47,315 nucleotides of DNA, taken from contig CANRKX010000009.1 in NCBI GenBank assembly GCA_947631325.1, positions 1-47,315 of the forward strand, read 5' to 3'. Position 1 is the stretch's first letter; each line of letters begins with the position of its first letter. The DNA is from an uncultured Clostridia bacterium. GTDB taxonomy: Bacteria > Bacillota > Clostridia > Christensenellales > Borkfalkiaceae. Shown here piece by piece: positions 17,221-25,704 of the stretch. Under the pieces are notes generated by a model. It made no database searches. It saw only the letters and a list, made by a program, of their open reading frames with translations, and was not told the DNA's origin. Made by a program: the position numbers and the translations under genes.

Positions 17221-17613
17221 TTACCAGATGTAGCACAGCACTTCGCCGCCGACGTTCTGCGCCTTTGCCTGTCTGTCGGTCATAATACCCTTGTTGGTGG
17301 ACAGAACGGCGACGCCTAATCCGTCCATTACCTTGGGCATGTTTTCAACGCCCGCATACGTGCGCAAGCCGGGCTTGGAGACCCTTTTAAGACCGTTGAT
17401 GACGTTCTTCTGCTTGCCGACATACTTCAAGGTGATGAGTATCTTGCCGTTGTAGCCGTCCTCGACTACCTTTACGCCGGAGACGTAGCCTTCCTCGAGC
17501 ATGATGTCGGCTATCGCCTTCTTCATGTTGGACGAGGGGATTTCGACCGTCTCCTTATTTGCCCTTATCGCGTTCCTCACGCGTGTCAACATATCTGCTA
17601 TGGGATCTGTCAT
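17221..17613 (-). CDS. rpsH: 30S ribosomal protein S8
   Basis: S8 binds the central domain of 16S rRNA and, in E. coli, represses the spc operon. 130 aa: [16 protein letters not shown] at the start and [20 protein letters not shown] plus GEVLCYIW at the end are diagnostic. Located between rpsN and rplF. Confidence 0.98.
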   Translation of the reverse strand: MTDPIADMLTRVRNAIRANKETVEIPSSNMKKAIADIMLEEGYVSGVKVVEDGYNGKILITLKYVGKQKNVINGLKRVSKPGLRTYAGVENMPKVMDGLGVAVLSTNKGIMTDRQAKAQNVGGEVLCYIW

Positions 17614-17626
17614 TTTAAACTCCTTT

Positions 17627-17812
17627 TTACCAGCTCGACTTCTTTACGCCGGGGATCTGCCCCTTGTAAGCGAGATTGCGGAAGCATATACGGCAAACTC
17701 CGTACTTCCTCAAAACGGCGTGCGGTCTGCCGCAGATGGAACACCTGGTGTACGCTCTCGTCGAGTATTTTGCAGGTCTCTGCTGCTTGTTTATCATTGA
17801 TTTCTTTGCCAT
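17627..17812 (-). CDS. rpsN: 30S ribosomal protein S14, zinc-binding type Z
   Basis: 61 aa, the short zinc-binding form of S14. The two pairs CSIC and CRIC (in [19 protein letters not shown] and [12 protein letters not shown]) bind zinc. The C-terminus [11 protein letters not shown] is the family ending. Being the C+ form, it would be a target of zinc-dependent replacement if the genome also has a C- paralogue. Confidence 0.97.
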   Translation of the reverse strand: MAKKSMINKQQRPAKYSTRAYTRCSICGRPHAVLRKYGVCRICFRNLAYKGQIPGVKKSSW

Positions 17813-17824
17813 ATCTCACTCCTT

Positions 17825-18409
17825 TTACTTCTTGAAGGGCATTCCGAGCGCCCTTAAGAGTTCTCTTGCTTCCTCGTCGGTCTTTGCCGTCGTGACTATG
17901 CAGATATCCATGCCCCTTATCTTTTCGACCTGATCGTACTGGATTTCGGGGAATATGAGCTGTTCCTTGACGCCCATACAGTAGTTGCCCTTGCCGTCAA
18001 AACTCTCGGAAGGGACGCCGCGGAAGTCGCGCACCCTCGGCAGGGCGATGGAGACGAGCTTATCGTAAAAGTCGTACATCATCTTGCCGCGGAGAGTTAC
18101 CTTTATGCCGACGTTCATGCCCTCGCGCACCTTGAAGTTCGCAACCGACTTCTTTGCCTTGGTGAGGATGGGCTGCTGCCCGCATATCTGCTTTATCTCG
18201 TTCTGCGCCGTCTGTATGGATTTTGCGTTGTCCTTTATATCTCCCAAGCCCGAGCTTATGACTATCTTGACGAGTTTGGGGACCTGCATGGGGTTGGTGT
18301 AGCCGAATTTTGCGGTGAGCGCGGGTACGGCTTGCTTGTCATAGAGTTCCAAAACCCTCGACTTATACGTCTTTTCCGCGTTTTGCGCGGTCTTTTTAGC
18401 GGTAGCCAT
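17825..18409 (-). CDS. rplE: 50S ribosomal protein L5
   Basis: L5 binds 5S rRNA and contacts the P-site tRNA. 194 aa, slightly longer than the usual 180 owing to an N-terminal Ala/Lys-rich extension ([14 protein letters not shown]). Conserved parts are [34 protein letters not shown], and the [19 protein letters not shown] terminus. Confidence 0.97.
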   Translation of the reverse strand: MATAKKTAQNAEKTYKSRVLELYDKQAVPALTAKFGYTNPMQVPKLVKIVISSGLGDIKDNAKSIQTAQNEIKQICGQQPILTKAKKSVANFKVREGMNVGIKVTLRGKMMYDFYDKLVSIALPRVRDFRGVPSESFDGKGNYCMGVKEQLIFPEIQYDQVEKIRGMDICIVTTAKTDEEARELLRALGMPFKK

Positions 18410-18420
18410 CGTGCGCCTCC

Positions 18421-18846
18421 TTATTCAGCCTTGTCGCCGTCGGTCGACGCCGCGGCTTCTTCTTTCTTGGCGCGCTTTCTGACGCGCTTCTTGGGTTCTT
18501 CCTTCTTGGCGTTCTTTGCCGCCTTGCCCGAATATGCCTTGTCGAGCACGGCGCCGCACTTGGGGCAGACGCGCACCTTTTTGCCGTCCGTCACAAGATG
18601 CTTGACCCTAACGGGCTTGTCGCACGAGCCGCATACGACCATTACGTTGGAGACGTCGATGGGGGCGGGAATCTCGACAATTTCGGAGACTTCGTTCGCC
18701 TTTCTCGCCTTCTTGGATTTCTTGTGGATATTCACTCCCTCGACGGTTACGGTATTGTTCTTGGGAGAAGTGGATATTACCTTGCCCTGTTTGCCCGCGT
18801 ACTTTCCCGTAATGACGAGCACGTTATCGTTCAATTTTACGTTCAT
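18421..18846 (-). CDS. rplX: 50S ribosomal protein L24 with zinc-ribbon and basic tail
   Basis: L24 initiates large-subunit assembly. 141 aa. The KOW domain is at 1-50 ([20 protein letters not shown]). A four-Cys ribbon follows (CGSC and CPKC, about 68-98), seen in some Firmicutes L24. The last 30 residues are a low-complexity Lys/Glu/Ala tail ([20 protein letters not shown]) not typical of the family, which makes the protein longer than the usual 100-110 aa. Confidence 0.96.
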   Translation of the reverse strand: MNVKLNDNVLVITGKYAGKQGKVISTSPKNNTVTVEGVNIHKKSKKARKANEVSEIVEIPAPIDVSNVMVVCGSCDKPVRVKHLVTDGKKVRVCPKCGAVLDKAYSGKAAKNAKKEEPKKRVRKRAKKEEAAASTDGDKAE

Positions 18847-18862
18847 GGCAGTTCTCCTTTAA

Positions 18863-19231
18863 TCACAATACCTCGGGGGCGAGCGAGATTATCTTCATGT
18901 AGTTCTTCTCGCGAAGTTCCCTTGCTATCGGTCCGAAAATGCGCGTTCCGCGCGGGTCTTTGTTTGCGTTTATTATTACTGCGGCGTTGTCGTCGAAGGT
19001 GATATACGTTCCGTCGTCACGCCTGATGCCCTTGGTGCTGCGGACGATTACCGCCTTGACGACCTCGCCCTTCTTTACGGCGCCGCCGGGGGCTGCCGTC
19101 TTTACAGAACATACGATGACGTCGCCGATGTTGGCGTACTTTCTCCACGAACCGCCGAGCACCTTGATGCACATGAGCTCTTTCGCGCCGCTGTTGTCTG
19201 CCGCCTTGAGCCTTGTCTGTGGCTGTATCAT
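18863..19231 (-). CDS. rplN: 50S ribosomal protein L14
   Basis: L14 forms an intersubunit bridge and is where ribosomal silencing factor docks. 122 aa, textbook sequence: [19 protein letters not shown] at the start, [17 protein letters not shown], and the end [19 protein letters not shown] 146-base gap separates it from rpsQ upstream. Confidence 0.98.
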   Translation of the reverse strand: MIQPQTRLKAADNSGAKELMCIKVLGGSWRKYANIGDVIVCSVKTAAPGGAVKKGEVVKAVIVRSTKGIRRDDGTYITFDDNAAVIINANKDPRGTRIFGPIARELREKNYMKIISLAPEVL

Positions 19232-19266
19232 AAATCTAACTCCTTTTTGATTTGAACTTACAACTT

Positions 19267-19282
19267 TGCGCCCTTGGGCGCA
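19267..19282 (-). promoter_or_regulatory. Perfect inverted repeat in the rpsQ-rplN gap
   Basis: TGCGCCC-TT-GGGCGCA, a perfect 7-bp inverted repeat with almost no loop, in the 146-base spacer between rpsQ and rplN. Most other spacers of this operon are below 20 bases. No T run follows. It may be an RNA-processing or protein-binding hairpin; the role is not evident. Confidence 0.35.
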
Positions 19283-19377
19283 CGTTCAGAGGATTGCGCC
19301 GACCGCACATAAACCGGGTGGGTCGCCCGATTCTCCTTTGCGATCGATTTGCAATCATGACGTCTTGATATGGGCGA

Positions 19378-19635
19378 TTACTTCGCCTTTTCGATTATCT
19401 CGGCAACGCGCCAATTTTTGGACTTGGAAAACTTCCTCGTCTCGACGATGCGGACGGTATCGCCCTCGCCGCACTCGTTCTTTTCGTCGTGCGCCTTGAA
19501 TTTGGTGGTCTTTGTTATGGTCTTTTTGTAGAGGGGATGCTTGGATTTTTCGGTGACGGCGACGACGACGGTCTTATCCATCTTGTCGGACACTACTATT
19601 CCCACTCTTTCCTTGCGTAAGGTAGTTCTTTCCAT
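19378..19635 (-). CDS. rpsQ: 30S ribosomal protein S17
   Basis: S17 binds the 5' domain of 16S rRNA through an OB-fold. 85 aa: [20 protein letters not shown] at the N-terminus, [20 protein letters not shown] and [20 protein letters not shown] are diagnostic. Follows rpmC. Confidence 0.97.
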   Translation of the reverse strand: MERTTLRKERVGIVVSDKMDKTVVVAVTEKSKHPLYKKTITKTTKFKAHDEKNECGEGDTVRIVETRKFSKSKNWRVAEIIEKAK

Positions 19636-19648
19636 TTCTTTGCTCCTT

Positions 19649-19843
19649 TTACGACTTCAACTCGCGTGCGCGGATGACTGTGTTCACCCTTGCGATATCC
19701 TTCTTGACGAGGTTTATCGACAGGGGGTTATCGAGCTGCCCGCTCGCGTGGCGGAAGCGGAGGTTGAAGAGCTCCGTCTTGAGCTCCTGAAGCTTCTTCA
19801 AAAGCTCTTCGTCGGATAAATTGACAATTTCTTTAGCCTTCAT
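19649..19843 (-). CDS. rpmC: 50S ribosomal protein L29
   Basis: L29 lies at the exit tunnel near the trigger-factor docking site. The ATG at 19843 gives 64 aa beginning [18 protein letters not shown], with the signature [21 protein letters not shown] three codons upstream would add MRQ, but the purine-rich AAGGTGAGG stretch fits as SD site only for the ATG. The start overlaps the rplP stop by 11 bases. Confidence 0.94.
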   Translation of the reverse strand: MKAKEIVNLSDEELLKKLQELKTELFNLRFRHASGQLDNPLSINLVKKDIARVNTVIRARELKS

Positions 19844-20264
19844 TTGCCTCACCTTCTTCTTCTTTCTTGACGAAACGGCACTTTATGGGGAGTTTGTGGC
19901 TTGCAAGACGCATTGCCTCCCTCGCGACGTCCTCGGGGACGCCCGCCATTTCAAACATTACCCTGCCGGGCTTTACAGTTGCAACCCAATACTCTACCGA
20001 GCCCTTGCCCGAGCCCATACGGGCTTCGGCGGGGTGACGGGTGATGGGCTTGTGCGGGAATATGTCTATCCATACCTGACCGCCGCGCTTTATAAATCTC
20101 GTCATTGCGATACGCGCCGCCTCTATCTGGTTGGACTTTATCCAGCCGCACTCTTCGGCGACGAGTCCGTATTCGCCGTAGGCAACCTTGTTGCCCTTCT
20201 GCGCAGCGCCGTGCAACTTGCCGCGGTGCTGCTTTCTTCTTTTAACTCTCTTGGGCATCAACAT
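19833..20264 (-). CDS. rplP: 50S ribosomal protein L16
   Basis: L16 organises the A-site region of the large subunit. 143 aa: [16 protein letters not shown] at the start, [20 protein letters not shown] and [20 protein letters not shown] are diagnostic. A Glu-rich end (EEEGEANEG) is specific to this copy. It starts three bases after rpsC; a GGAGG lies about 15 bases upstream, rather far. Confidence 0.97.
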   Translation of the reverse strand: MLMPKRVKRRKQHRGKLHGAAQKGNKVAYGEYGLVAEECGWIKSNQIEAARIAMTRFIKRGGQVWIDIFPHKPITRHPAEARMGSGKGSVEYWVATVKPGRVMFEMAGVPEDVAREAMRLASHKLPIKCRFVKKEEEGEANEG

Positions 20265-20267
20265 GGT

Positions 20268-20939
20268 TTATTCTTCGCCTCCCTCGGAAATGATGAGCTT
20301 TTTAGCCCTGTCGAGCACTTCGCCCTTGTATATCCAGCACTTGACGCCGAGTACGCCGAAAGTGGTGTGCGCTTCCGCAAAGCCGTAATCGATGTCCGCG
20401 CGGATGGTCTGAAGGGGAATGGAGCCCTCGTGATAGCTTTCGCATCCCGCGATTTCCCTGCCGTCGAGCCTGCCGCCGACGGTTATCTTGACGCCCTTGA
20501 CGCCCGTCTTGGATACCTTTGCTATCTGCTGCTTTACAGCCCTTCTGTAGGACACGCGCTTTTCGAGTTGAGCCGCAACCGACTCGGCGACGAGCTGCGC
20601 GTCCTGATCTATCTTGTCTATCTTTCTTACGTTGATGATGATAACCTTGCCCTTGGTGAGCTTCGCAAGAGACTTCTTTATCACCTCTATCTCGCTGCCC
20701 GCCTTGCCGATGAGAACGCCGGGACGACCGGTGTATATTCCCACCTCAATCTTGTTTGCGGCGCGGACGATGGTTATCTTGCTTATAGCCGCGTCATAGT
20801 ACTTCTTTTTAAGGAAAGCGCGGATGTCGGCGTCCTCTTTGAGGTGCGCGGAAAAGTCCTTTTTGTCAGCGTACCACTGGGTGTCCCATGCGGAAATTAT
20901 GCCGACCCTTAAACCGTGAGGATTAACTTTTTGTCCCAT
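20268..20939 (-). CDS. rpsC: 30S ribosomal protein S3
   Basis: S3 lines the mRNA entry tunnel. The protein from the ATG at 20939 is 223 aa and starts MGQKVNPHGLRVGIISAWDT, the standard start; the much longer open frame to 21176 is a read-through of antisense-like codons within rplV and is rejected. KH domain with GRPGVLIGKAGSEIEVIKK, C-terminal part with GGRLDGREIAGCESYHEG. Confidence 0.97.
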   Translation of the reverse strand: MGQKVNPHGLRVGIISAWDTQWYADKKDFSAHLKEDADIRAFLKKKYYDAAISKITIVRAANKIEVGIYTGRPGVLIGKAGSEIEVIKKSLAKLTKGKVIIINVRKIDKIDQDAQLVAESVAAQLEKRVSYRRAVKQQIAKVSKTGVKGVKITVGGRLDGREIAGCESYHEGSIPLQTIRADIDYGFAEAHTTFGVLGVKCWIYKGEVLDRAKKLIISEGGEE

Positions 20940-20950
20940 ATGTTCTCTCC

Positions 20951-21340
20951 TTAAATCTTCTTCGCGTCGAGTATGACGGTGACGTGACTCGTTCTCTTCA
21001 AAATGGCGTGACCGCGGCCCTTGGATACGGGCTGCATCCTCTTTAAATGGGGACCGCCGTCCGCAAAGGCTTCGGCGACGATGAGGTCGCCCCTGTCCAT
21101 GCCGTTGTTGTGTTCGGCGTTCGCAGCCGCGCTCAAAAGCACCTTTTTGACTTCGTCGCTGCCGCCCTTGTCGCAATAGGTGAGAATGGCTTCGGCCTCC
21201 TCGACGCTCTTGCCCCTTATGAGGGCGAGGACTGTTCTTATCTTGTAGGGGGATATCCTCAGATACTTTGCGGTGGCATAAGGACGCTTGTCTTTATTTG
21301 CGGCAATCTTTTCTGCCTTTTTATTCATATTGCTTGCCAT
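20951..21340 (-). CDS. rplV: 50S ribosomal protein L22
   Basis: L22 forms the constriction of the exit tunnel. 129 aa, with a 17-residue Lys/Ala-rich N-terminal addition before ATAKYLRISPYKIRTVLALI. The tunnel loop and end read RMQPVSKGRGHAILKRTSHV. Macrolide-resistance-associated loop residues look ordinary. Confidence 0.97.
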   Translation of the reverse strand: MASNMNKKAEKIAANKDKRPYATAKYLRISPYKIRTVLALIRGKSVEEAEAILTYCDKGGSDEVKKVLLSAAANAEHNNGMDRGDLIVAEAFADGGPHLKRMQPVSKGRGHAILKRTSHVTVILDAKKI

Positions 21341-21350
21341 ATGTCCCTCC

Positions 21351-21626
21351 TTACTTCTTAGCCGCAGTCTTTGCCGCGTGACCCTTGAAGGTGCGCGTGG
21401 GGGCGAATTCGCCCAACTTGCAGCCGACCATGTCTTCGGTGATGTATACGGGCACGTGCTTTCTGCCGTCGTATACGGCGATAGTGTGACCCACCATCTG
21501 GGGGAATATTGTAGACGCGCGCGACCAGGTCTTGACGACCTTCTTTTCGCCGGCAGCGTTCATTGCCTCTATCCTTGCCATAAGTCTTTCTTCGGCGTAA
21601 GGACCTTTTTTAACGCTTCTTGACAT
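21351..21626 (-). CDS. rpsS: 30S ribosomal protein S19
   Basis: S19 contacts the A-site finger with S13. 91 aa: [40 protein letters not shown] and [19 protein letters not shown] are diagnostic. Located between rplB and rplV. Confidence 0.98.
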   Translation of the reverse strand: MSRSVKKGPYAEERLMARIEAMNAAGEKKVVKTWSRASTIFPQMVGHTIAVYDGRKHVPVYITEDMVGCKLGEFAPTRTFKGHAAKTAAKK

Positions 21627-21639
21627 CTTCTATTCCTCC

Positions 21640-22467
21640 TTAATTGATTCTCTTCAAAATGAACTTGGAAGTGGGATTCTTCTTCTTTCTCGTCTTATAG
21701 CCGAGAGCGGGCTTGCCCCAAGGGGTCATAGGACCTGCGTGACCTACGGGGCTCTTGCCTTCGCCGCCGCCGTGAGGGTGGTCGTTGGGGTTCATGACCG
21801 AACCGCGGACGGTGGGACGGGTGCCGAGATATCTCGTTTTGCCCGCCTTGCCGAGCTTGATTATCTCATGCTCGACGTTGCTGACCTGACCTACCGTTGC
21901 CCTGCACTTCAAGGAGACGAGACGCATTTCGCCCGAGGGCATTCTGAGCGTCGCATAGTCGCCCTCCTTTGCCATTATCTGCGCCGCGATGCCCGCAGAC
22001 CTTGCAATCTGCGCGCCCCTGCCGGGCTTGAGCTCTATGCAGTGGACGACCGTGCCGACGGGGATATCGGAGAGGGGAAGGCTGTTGCCCGCCTTTATGT
22101 CCGCGCCCGCGCCCGAGACCACTTTGTCGCCGACGTTCAAGCCGACGGGAGCGAGGATATACCTCTTTTCGCCGTCCGCATACGCAAGGAGAGCGATGTG
22201 AGCCGAACGGTTGGGGTCGTACTGAATGGACTTGACCGTTGCGGGAACTCCGTCCTTATTGCGCTTGAAATCTATAATTCTGTACTTTATTCTGTTGCCG
22301 CCGCCGATGTGACGAACGGTTATCTTGCCCTGATTGTTCCTGCCGCCCGTCTTGCGCTTGTCGTGTAAAAGCGCCCTCTCGGGCTTGTCGCCCGAAAGCT
22401 CGGTATAAGCGCTGACCGTCATGAAACGGCGTGCGGCGGAAGTGGGTTTATATCTTTTGACTGCCAT
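21640..22467 (-). CDS. rplB: 50S ribosomal protein L2
   Basis: L2 is needed for subunit association and peptidyl-transferase function. 275 aa, standard. Diagnostic are [18 protein letters not shown], the rRNA-contact loop [20 protein letters not shown] with the essential histidine (HPHGGG), and [20 protein letters not shown]. Confidence 0.98.
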   Translation of the reverse strand: MAVKRYKPTSAARRFMTVSAYTELSGDKPERALLHDKRKTGGRNNQGKITVRHIGGGNRIKYRIIDFKRNKDGVPATVKSIQYDPNRSAHIALLAYADGEKRYILAPVGLNVGDKVVSGAGADIKAGNSLPLSDIPVGTVVHCIELKPGRGAQIARSAGIAAQIMAKEGDYATLRMPSGEMRLVSLKCRATVGQVSNVEHEIIKLGKAGKTRYLGTRPTVRGSVMNPNDHPHGGGEGKSPVGHAGPMTPWGKPALGYKTRKKKNPTSKFILKRIN

Positions 22468-22481
22468 CTTCTTGCGCCTCC

Positions 22482-22772
22482 TTATGATAACGAATCGAAG
22501 TATTCAATCGTCTTGGAGTCAGCCGTAAGCTGTACGATCGCCTTCTTGTAGTCGGGGGTGTAGCCCTCGTTTCTGCCCATTCTCTTCAACTTGCCCTTGC
22601 AGTTGACGGTGTTGACGCTTTCAACGCTGACGTTGAAGAGCTTTTCAACCGCCGCCTTAATCTGCCCTTTATTCGCCGACTTTTTGACGATGAACGTGTA
22701 CTTCTTGTCGGCAATTCCGTCGTAACCCTTTTCGGTCAAGAGGGGTTTTATAATTATATCTTCGGCAAACAT
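22482..22772 (-). CDS. rplW: 50S ribosomal protein L23
   Basis: L23 is the main docking site of trigger factor and SRP at the exit tunnel. 96 aa: [40 protein letters not shown] and [20 protein letters not shown]. Its ATG shares one base with the rplD stop (TAATG), so the two are translationally coupled. Confidence 0.97.
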   Translation of the reverse strand: MFAEDIIIKPLLTEKGYDGIADKKYTFIVKKSANKGQIKAAVEKLFNVSVESVNTVNCKGKLKRMGRNEGYTPDYKKAIVQLTADSKTIEYFDSLS

Positions 22773-23398
22773 TATTCTCCGTAGACCTCCTCTATTTTCT
22801 GTGCCGCAGCCTTTGTGAGAACGACTTTGGCGTTTGCGACCACTTCATACGTGGATATCTGCGCGACGGGAAGGGTGGATATCTTTTCGAGGTTGCGCGC
22901 GGCGAGAATGACCTTCTCGTCGGCGTTATCCATTACGAACACCGCGCTCTTTAAAAGTCCGAGAGCGGAAGCTATCTTTGCCATCTCCTTTGTCTTGCCG
23001 CTCTCTACCTCGAGCTTTTCGACAATGACGAGCTCGCCGTCGGCGACCTTCTTGGAGAGGGCGGATTTAAGCGCCTCAGCCTTGGCTTTCTTATTCATGG
23101 ATTTGGAGAAATCGCGGCTCTTGGGGGCGAAAACCACGCCGCCCTTGACCCACTGGGGAGCCCTTATGGAACCCTGACGGGCGTTGCCCGTACCCTTCTG
23201 TCTCCACGGCTTTCTGCCGCCGCCCCTTACTTCCGTGCGGGTGAGGGTGGACTTGGTGCCCTGCCTTTCGTTGGCAAGACGGGTCACGATCGCCTGATGG
23301 ATCAAGGGCTCGTTGTATTCAGCGCCGAATACGCTGTCGCTCAATTTCATTTCGCCGGCTTCGCTGCCGTCGAGCTTATATACTTTTACGTTAGGCAT
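22772..23398 (-). CDS. rplD: 50S ribosomal protein L4
   Basis: L4 lines the exit tunnel and in E. coli represses its own S10 operon. 208 aa. The tunnel loop is readable as [20 protein letters not shown] followed by [20 protein letters not shown]. Since the S10 leader here has an internal terminator, L4 is a reasonable candidate autoregulator, by analogy only. Confidence 0.97.
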   Translation of the reverse strand: MPNVKVYKLDGSEAGEMKLSDSVFGAEYNEPLIHQAIVTRLANERQGTKSTLTRTEVRGGGRKPWRQKGTGNARQGSIRAPQWVKGGVVFAPKSRDFSKSMNKKAKAEALKSALSKKVADGELVIVEKLEVESGKTKEMAKIASALGLLKSAVFVMDNADEKVILAARNLEKISTLPVAQISTYEVVANAKVVLTKAAAQKIEEVYGE

Positions 23399-23409
23399 AA
23401 TTTCTCTCC

Positions 23410-24039
23410 TTATTTGACGGTGTCGTTTATGGTTACGACCGCGCCGTCGGGTCCCGGAACAGAGCCCTTTATAAGCAGGCAGTTCCTTGCGACGTCAACC
23501 CTGACGACCTCGAGGTTCTGTATGGTGACGTTTTCGACGCCGTACTGACCTGCGAGACGCTTGTTCTTAAACACCCTCGAGGGCGAGCTGTTCGCGCCCA
23601 TGGAACCCGGCTCCCTGTGTACGGGGCCTACGCCGTGAGTTTCCTTCAAGCGGTGCTGGTTCCACCTTTTGATGACGCCCGAAAAGCCGTGACCTTTGGA
23701 GACGCCGTGGACGTCAACCCTGTCGCCTGCGGCGAATACGTCCGCCTTGATTTCCTTGCCCACCTCGTATTCGGACGCGTTGTCCACACGGAATTCCTTG
23801 AGGACTTTGCAGGGCTTGACGCCCGCCTTTTTGAACTGTCCGAGTTCGGGCTTGGAAAGAGCCTTTTCCTTTGCTTCGTCAAAACCGAGCTTTAAGGCGG
23901 AATAACCGTCCTTTTCAACAGTCTTGATCTGCACTACGGGGCAGGGTCCCGCTTCGATGACGGTGACGGGTATTACCTTGCCCTCTGCCGTAAACACCTG
24001 CGTCATGCCTGCTTTACGGCCGATGATTGCTTTATTCAT
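23410..24039 (-). CDS. rplC: 50S ribosomal protein L3
   Basis: L3 is one of the first proteins to bind 23S rRNA and reaches the peptidyl-transferase centre. 209 aa: [40 protein letters not shown] and [20 protein letters not shown] are diagnostic. A strong SD site (GGAGGA) precedes the start. It is separated from rpsJ by 500 bases, filled by repeat block B, instead of the usual few bases. Confidence 0.97.
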   Translation of the reverse strand: MNKAIIGRKAGMTQVFTAEGKVIPVTVIEAGPCPVVQIKTVEKDGYSALKLGFDEAKEKALSKPELGQFKKAGVKPCKVLKEFRVDNASEYEVGKEIKADVFAAGDRVDVHGVSKGHGFSGVIKRWNQHRLKETHGVGPVHREPGSMGANSSPSRVFKNKRLAGQYGVENVTIQNLEVVRVDVARNCLLIKGSVPGPDGAVVTINDTVK

Positions 24040-24160
24040 CAGATAAAGTTCCTCCGTTTTAATTTATTTTCAGATACCGCGCCCCGCCGTTCCGCCGCAT
24101 TTTATCGTCGTCTGCGTTCGGTAGAGTATCATTTTGACGTTTATTATTATATATGGTATT

Positions 24161-24536
24161 GGGGGGGATTGTTTTGAATTGCCAACCGCATACCCGATGG
24201 GATATTTCGTCGTACCGCTGCGACAGCAGACTGCGCTCGACTTAGAAGTCTCGCTCCGCTCTGCCGTTTCCCAAAGGGAACCCTCGGCAGGGCAGCGGGC
24301 TTACGCCCTCGCGCAATATGACAGGTTGGGAGAAGCCGCTCTCCACTCTGCCAATCCTAAGCCGCGGTTCGGAGAAACGAGCGAGACAAGAAAAGCGAGC
24401 ATTGACAAGGGGAGTTTACTAAAACGTAAATGACCCGAAGGCAAGCGGAGCTTGACACAGTATCGCGACGTTTATACGAAGCGCGAAAGCGGGAGCGCGA
24501 CACAGTTATGCGACGCATATATGCGGCGCGCTCGGT
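24161..24536 (+). repeat. Mosaic repeat block B between rpsJ and rplC
   Basis: Starts with seven G, then the modules CCGCATACCCGATGGGATAT, CGCTCGACTTAGAAGTCTCG, a CTGCCGTTTCCCAAAGGGAA hairpin, GCGCAATATGACAGG, the AAGCCGCGGTTCGGAGAAAC module, the small stem-loop at 24415-24430, and two end palindromes in tandem (CACAGTATCGCGACGTTTAT at about 24457; CACAGTTATGCGACGCATAT at 24511). The last palindrome ends about four bases before the rpsJ stop codon. Orientation is the same as the other blocks. It interrupts the most conserved operon of the genome. Confidence 0.78.
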
Positions 24537-24539
24537 AGG

Positions 24540-24839
24540 TCAGAGCTTGATTTTAATATCAACCCCCGCAGGCAAATGGACGGTGTCCAAGAGCTTTGCA
24601 TTGGGCGTATATATATCGATAATCCTTTTATAGGTTCTCTGCTCGAACTGCTCGCGGCTGTCCTTATCTTTATGGGGCGAGCGGAGGATGGTGACTATCT
24701 CCCTCTCGGTGGGAAGGGGAATGGGTCCCGAAATCTTCGCGCCGCTCTTCTTCATCGTCTCGACAATTCTCTGTGCGGCGAGGTCGACGAGTTCGTGGTC
24801 GTATGCCGCCAATTTGATTCTGATTTTCTGTCCTGCCAT
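24540..24839 (-). CDS. rpsJ: 30S ribosomal protein S10
   Basis: S10 is a 30S head protein and, as NusE, a transcription antitermination factor. 99 aa: [40 protein letters not shown] and [14 protein letters not shown] are diagnostic; the end [13 protein letters not shown] matches the family. It is the first gene of the superoperon, 231 bases after the predicted transcription start, with SD site AAGGAG. Confidence 0.98.
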   Translation of the reverse strand: MAGQKIRIKLAAYDHELVDLAAQRIVETMKKSGAKISGPIPLPTEREIVTILRSPHKDKDSREQFEQRTYKRIIDIYTPNAKLLDTVHLPAGVDIKIKL

Positions 24840-24902
24840 GGTTTCTCCTTTTTATACTAACTGAAAAATTATTTGCGTCAACTTATCCGTGTGTATCGCG
24901 GC

Positions 24903-25040
24903 TTCGGGCACTAAAAAAACACCGAAAAGGTGTTCAAAGTTCAAAAGCCACGGTTAGTCGCCCGGGTCATGCCCGAACATTTGTCAGCGTAAATTATCTG
25001 TTCCGCAGCTTTTTTGCGGGGTTTTGCAGTAACTTTACGC
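24903..25040 (-). ncRNA. Structured leader with internal terminator upstream of rpsJ (candidate attenuator)
   Basis: In the roughly 230-base rpsJ leader, reading along the minus strand: GCGTAAA (25040-25034) pairs with TTTACGC (24993-24987) and encloses a hairpin CCGCA / TGCGG. Then TTCGGGCA (24977-24970) can pair with TGCCCGAA (24910-24903), or instead fold locally as CGGG-CATGA-CCCG. Between these arms lies an intrinsic terminator, AACACC / GGTGTT with a 5-base loop and seven T (24913-24934). Competing pairings plus a terminator are the signs of a transcription attenuator. The ligand may be a ribosomal protein such as L4; this is inference. I cannot match it to a known ribosomal leader family by eye. 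Confidence 0.6.
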
Positions 25041-25076
25041 CTCAACCCATACGCACTTTTTCAAACACGCTTGACT

Positions 25077-25105
25077 ATTATATAAAATAAAAATTGCTCT
25101 GTCAA
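25077..25105 (-). promoter_or_regulatory. Promoter of the S10-spc-alpha superoperon
   Basis: Minus strand TTGACA, 17 bases, TATAAT, a full consensus. Predicted start is about 25070, giving a leader of about 230 bases before rpsJ. Confidence 0.92.
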
Positions 25106-25420
25106 ATGTTTTTAAGGGGTTTTTGGGGCTTTTTCGGTCATTTTTCGGCGATTTTTATCCACTTTTGCCCTATCTTTCGCCCTTCGACAGAAATTGTGCC
25201 GTTTTTTTGAAATCCGACACAAGATATTGGTCTTTTGAGCCGACGTTCGGGGCTTGCGGGGACGCTGTAATCCCCCAAAAAAATATCTATTAAATTTTCT
25301 TATGGACTTTTTGAAATGAAATATAACAGGCTTTTTTGAAAATATTTTACATTATTTTGGGTGAACAGGAGTGAAAATTTGTGAATTTTGCATTTTCCGA
25401 AAAAAATTTTTTTAAAGGGC

Positions 25421-25576
25421 AAAAAAAATGTGCTTTCAAACCGAAAGCACACTTGCCACTGTACTTCCGATTTGTCACCACACAAATTTTCGGATTAAAA
25501 CGTATTCTACGCGAAAAAAGTACACGAAGCCAAAATATAGCTGTCGCGAATAATACGTCTTAAATTTGTGTGGTGC
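25421..25576 (-). ncRNA. Candidate free-standing structured small RNA
   Basis: A minus-strand unit of about 155 bases with its own promoter (25581-25609) and terminator (25421-25451: 9-bp stem TGTGCTTTC / GAAAGCACA and eight T). The 5' half folds into one long hairpin: CACCACACAAATTT with AAATTTGTGTGGTG (14 bp), an asymmetric internal loop, ACGTATT with AATACGT (7 bp), then CGCGA with TCGCG (5 bp) and a large apical loop. The apical loop has TGTACTT, complementary to AAGTACA in the single-stranded tail (25466-25460), allowing a 7-bp pseudoknot. No coding frame with a start and SD site was found along it. No gene follows on the same strand before the S10 promoter, so it is not a simple riboswitch. 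I do not recognise the conserved cores of 6S, SRP, tmRNA or RNase P RNA. Confidence 0.72.
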
Positions 25577-25580
25577 TTAA

Positions 25581-25609
25581 TTTATAACATAAAAATATAC
25601 AAAAGTCAA
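25581..25609 (-). promoter_or_regulatory. Promoter of the candidate small RNA
   Basis: Minus strand TTGACT, 17 bases, TATAAA. The predicted transcription start (about 25574) coincides with the first bases of the long closing stem, as expected if the RNA begins with that stem. Confidence 0.8.
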
Positions 25610-25636
25610 CTTATATAAAAAATTTTTCAATTGCTA

Positions 25637-25665
25637 TTGAAAAAAGCGGGGGAATGATTTATAAT
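25637..25665 (+). promoter_or_regulatory. Promoter of the EF-G-like gene
   Basis: TTGAAA, 17 bases, TATAAT on the plus strand, about 33 bases of leader, then AAGGTGG as SD site and the ATG at 25705. Confidence 0.85.
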
Positions 25666-25704
25666 GATGGAAATAACTGCTTTTGCAGGATAAGGTGGAA
25701 AAAT

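Noticed and set aside
20940-21176. N-terminal extension of rpsC to 302 aa
   Set aside because: The extension is out-of-frame sequence of rplV with many Arg; S3 starts MGQKVNPHG at 20939.
25381-25563. 60-codon plus-strand frame with AGGAG upstream
   Set aside because: It starts at GTG and runs antisense through the terminator and stem of the candidate small RNA. Its composition follows the inverted repeats, so it is more likely a by-product of the RNA structure.
25421-25576. 6S RNA or SRP RNA
   Set aside because: The long hairpin recalls 6S, but I see no large symmetrical central bubble. The conserved SRP core (GGTCCGGAAGG-type) is absent. A covariance search could overturn this.
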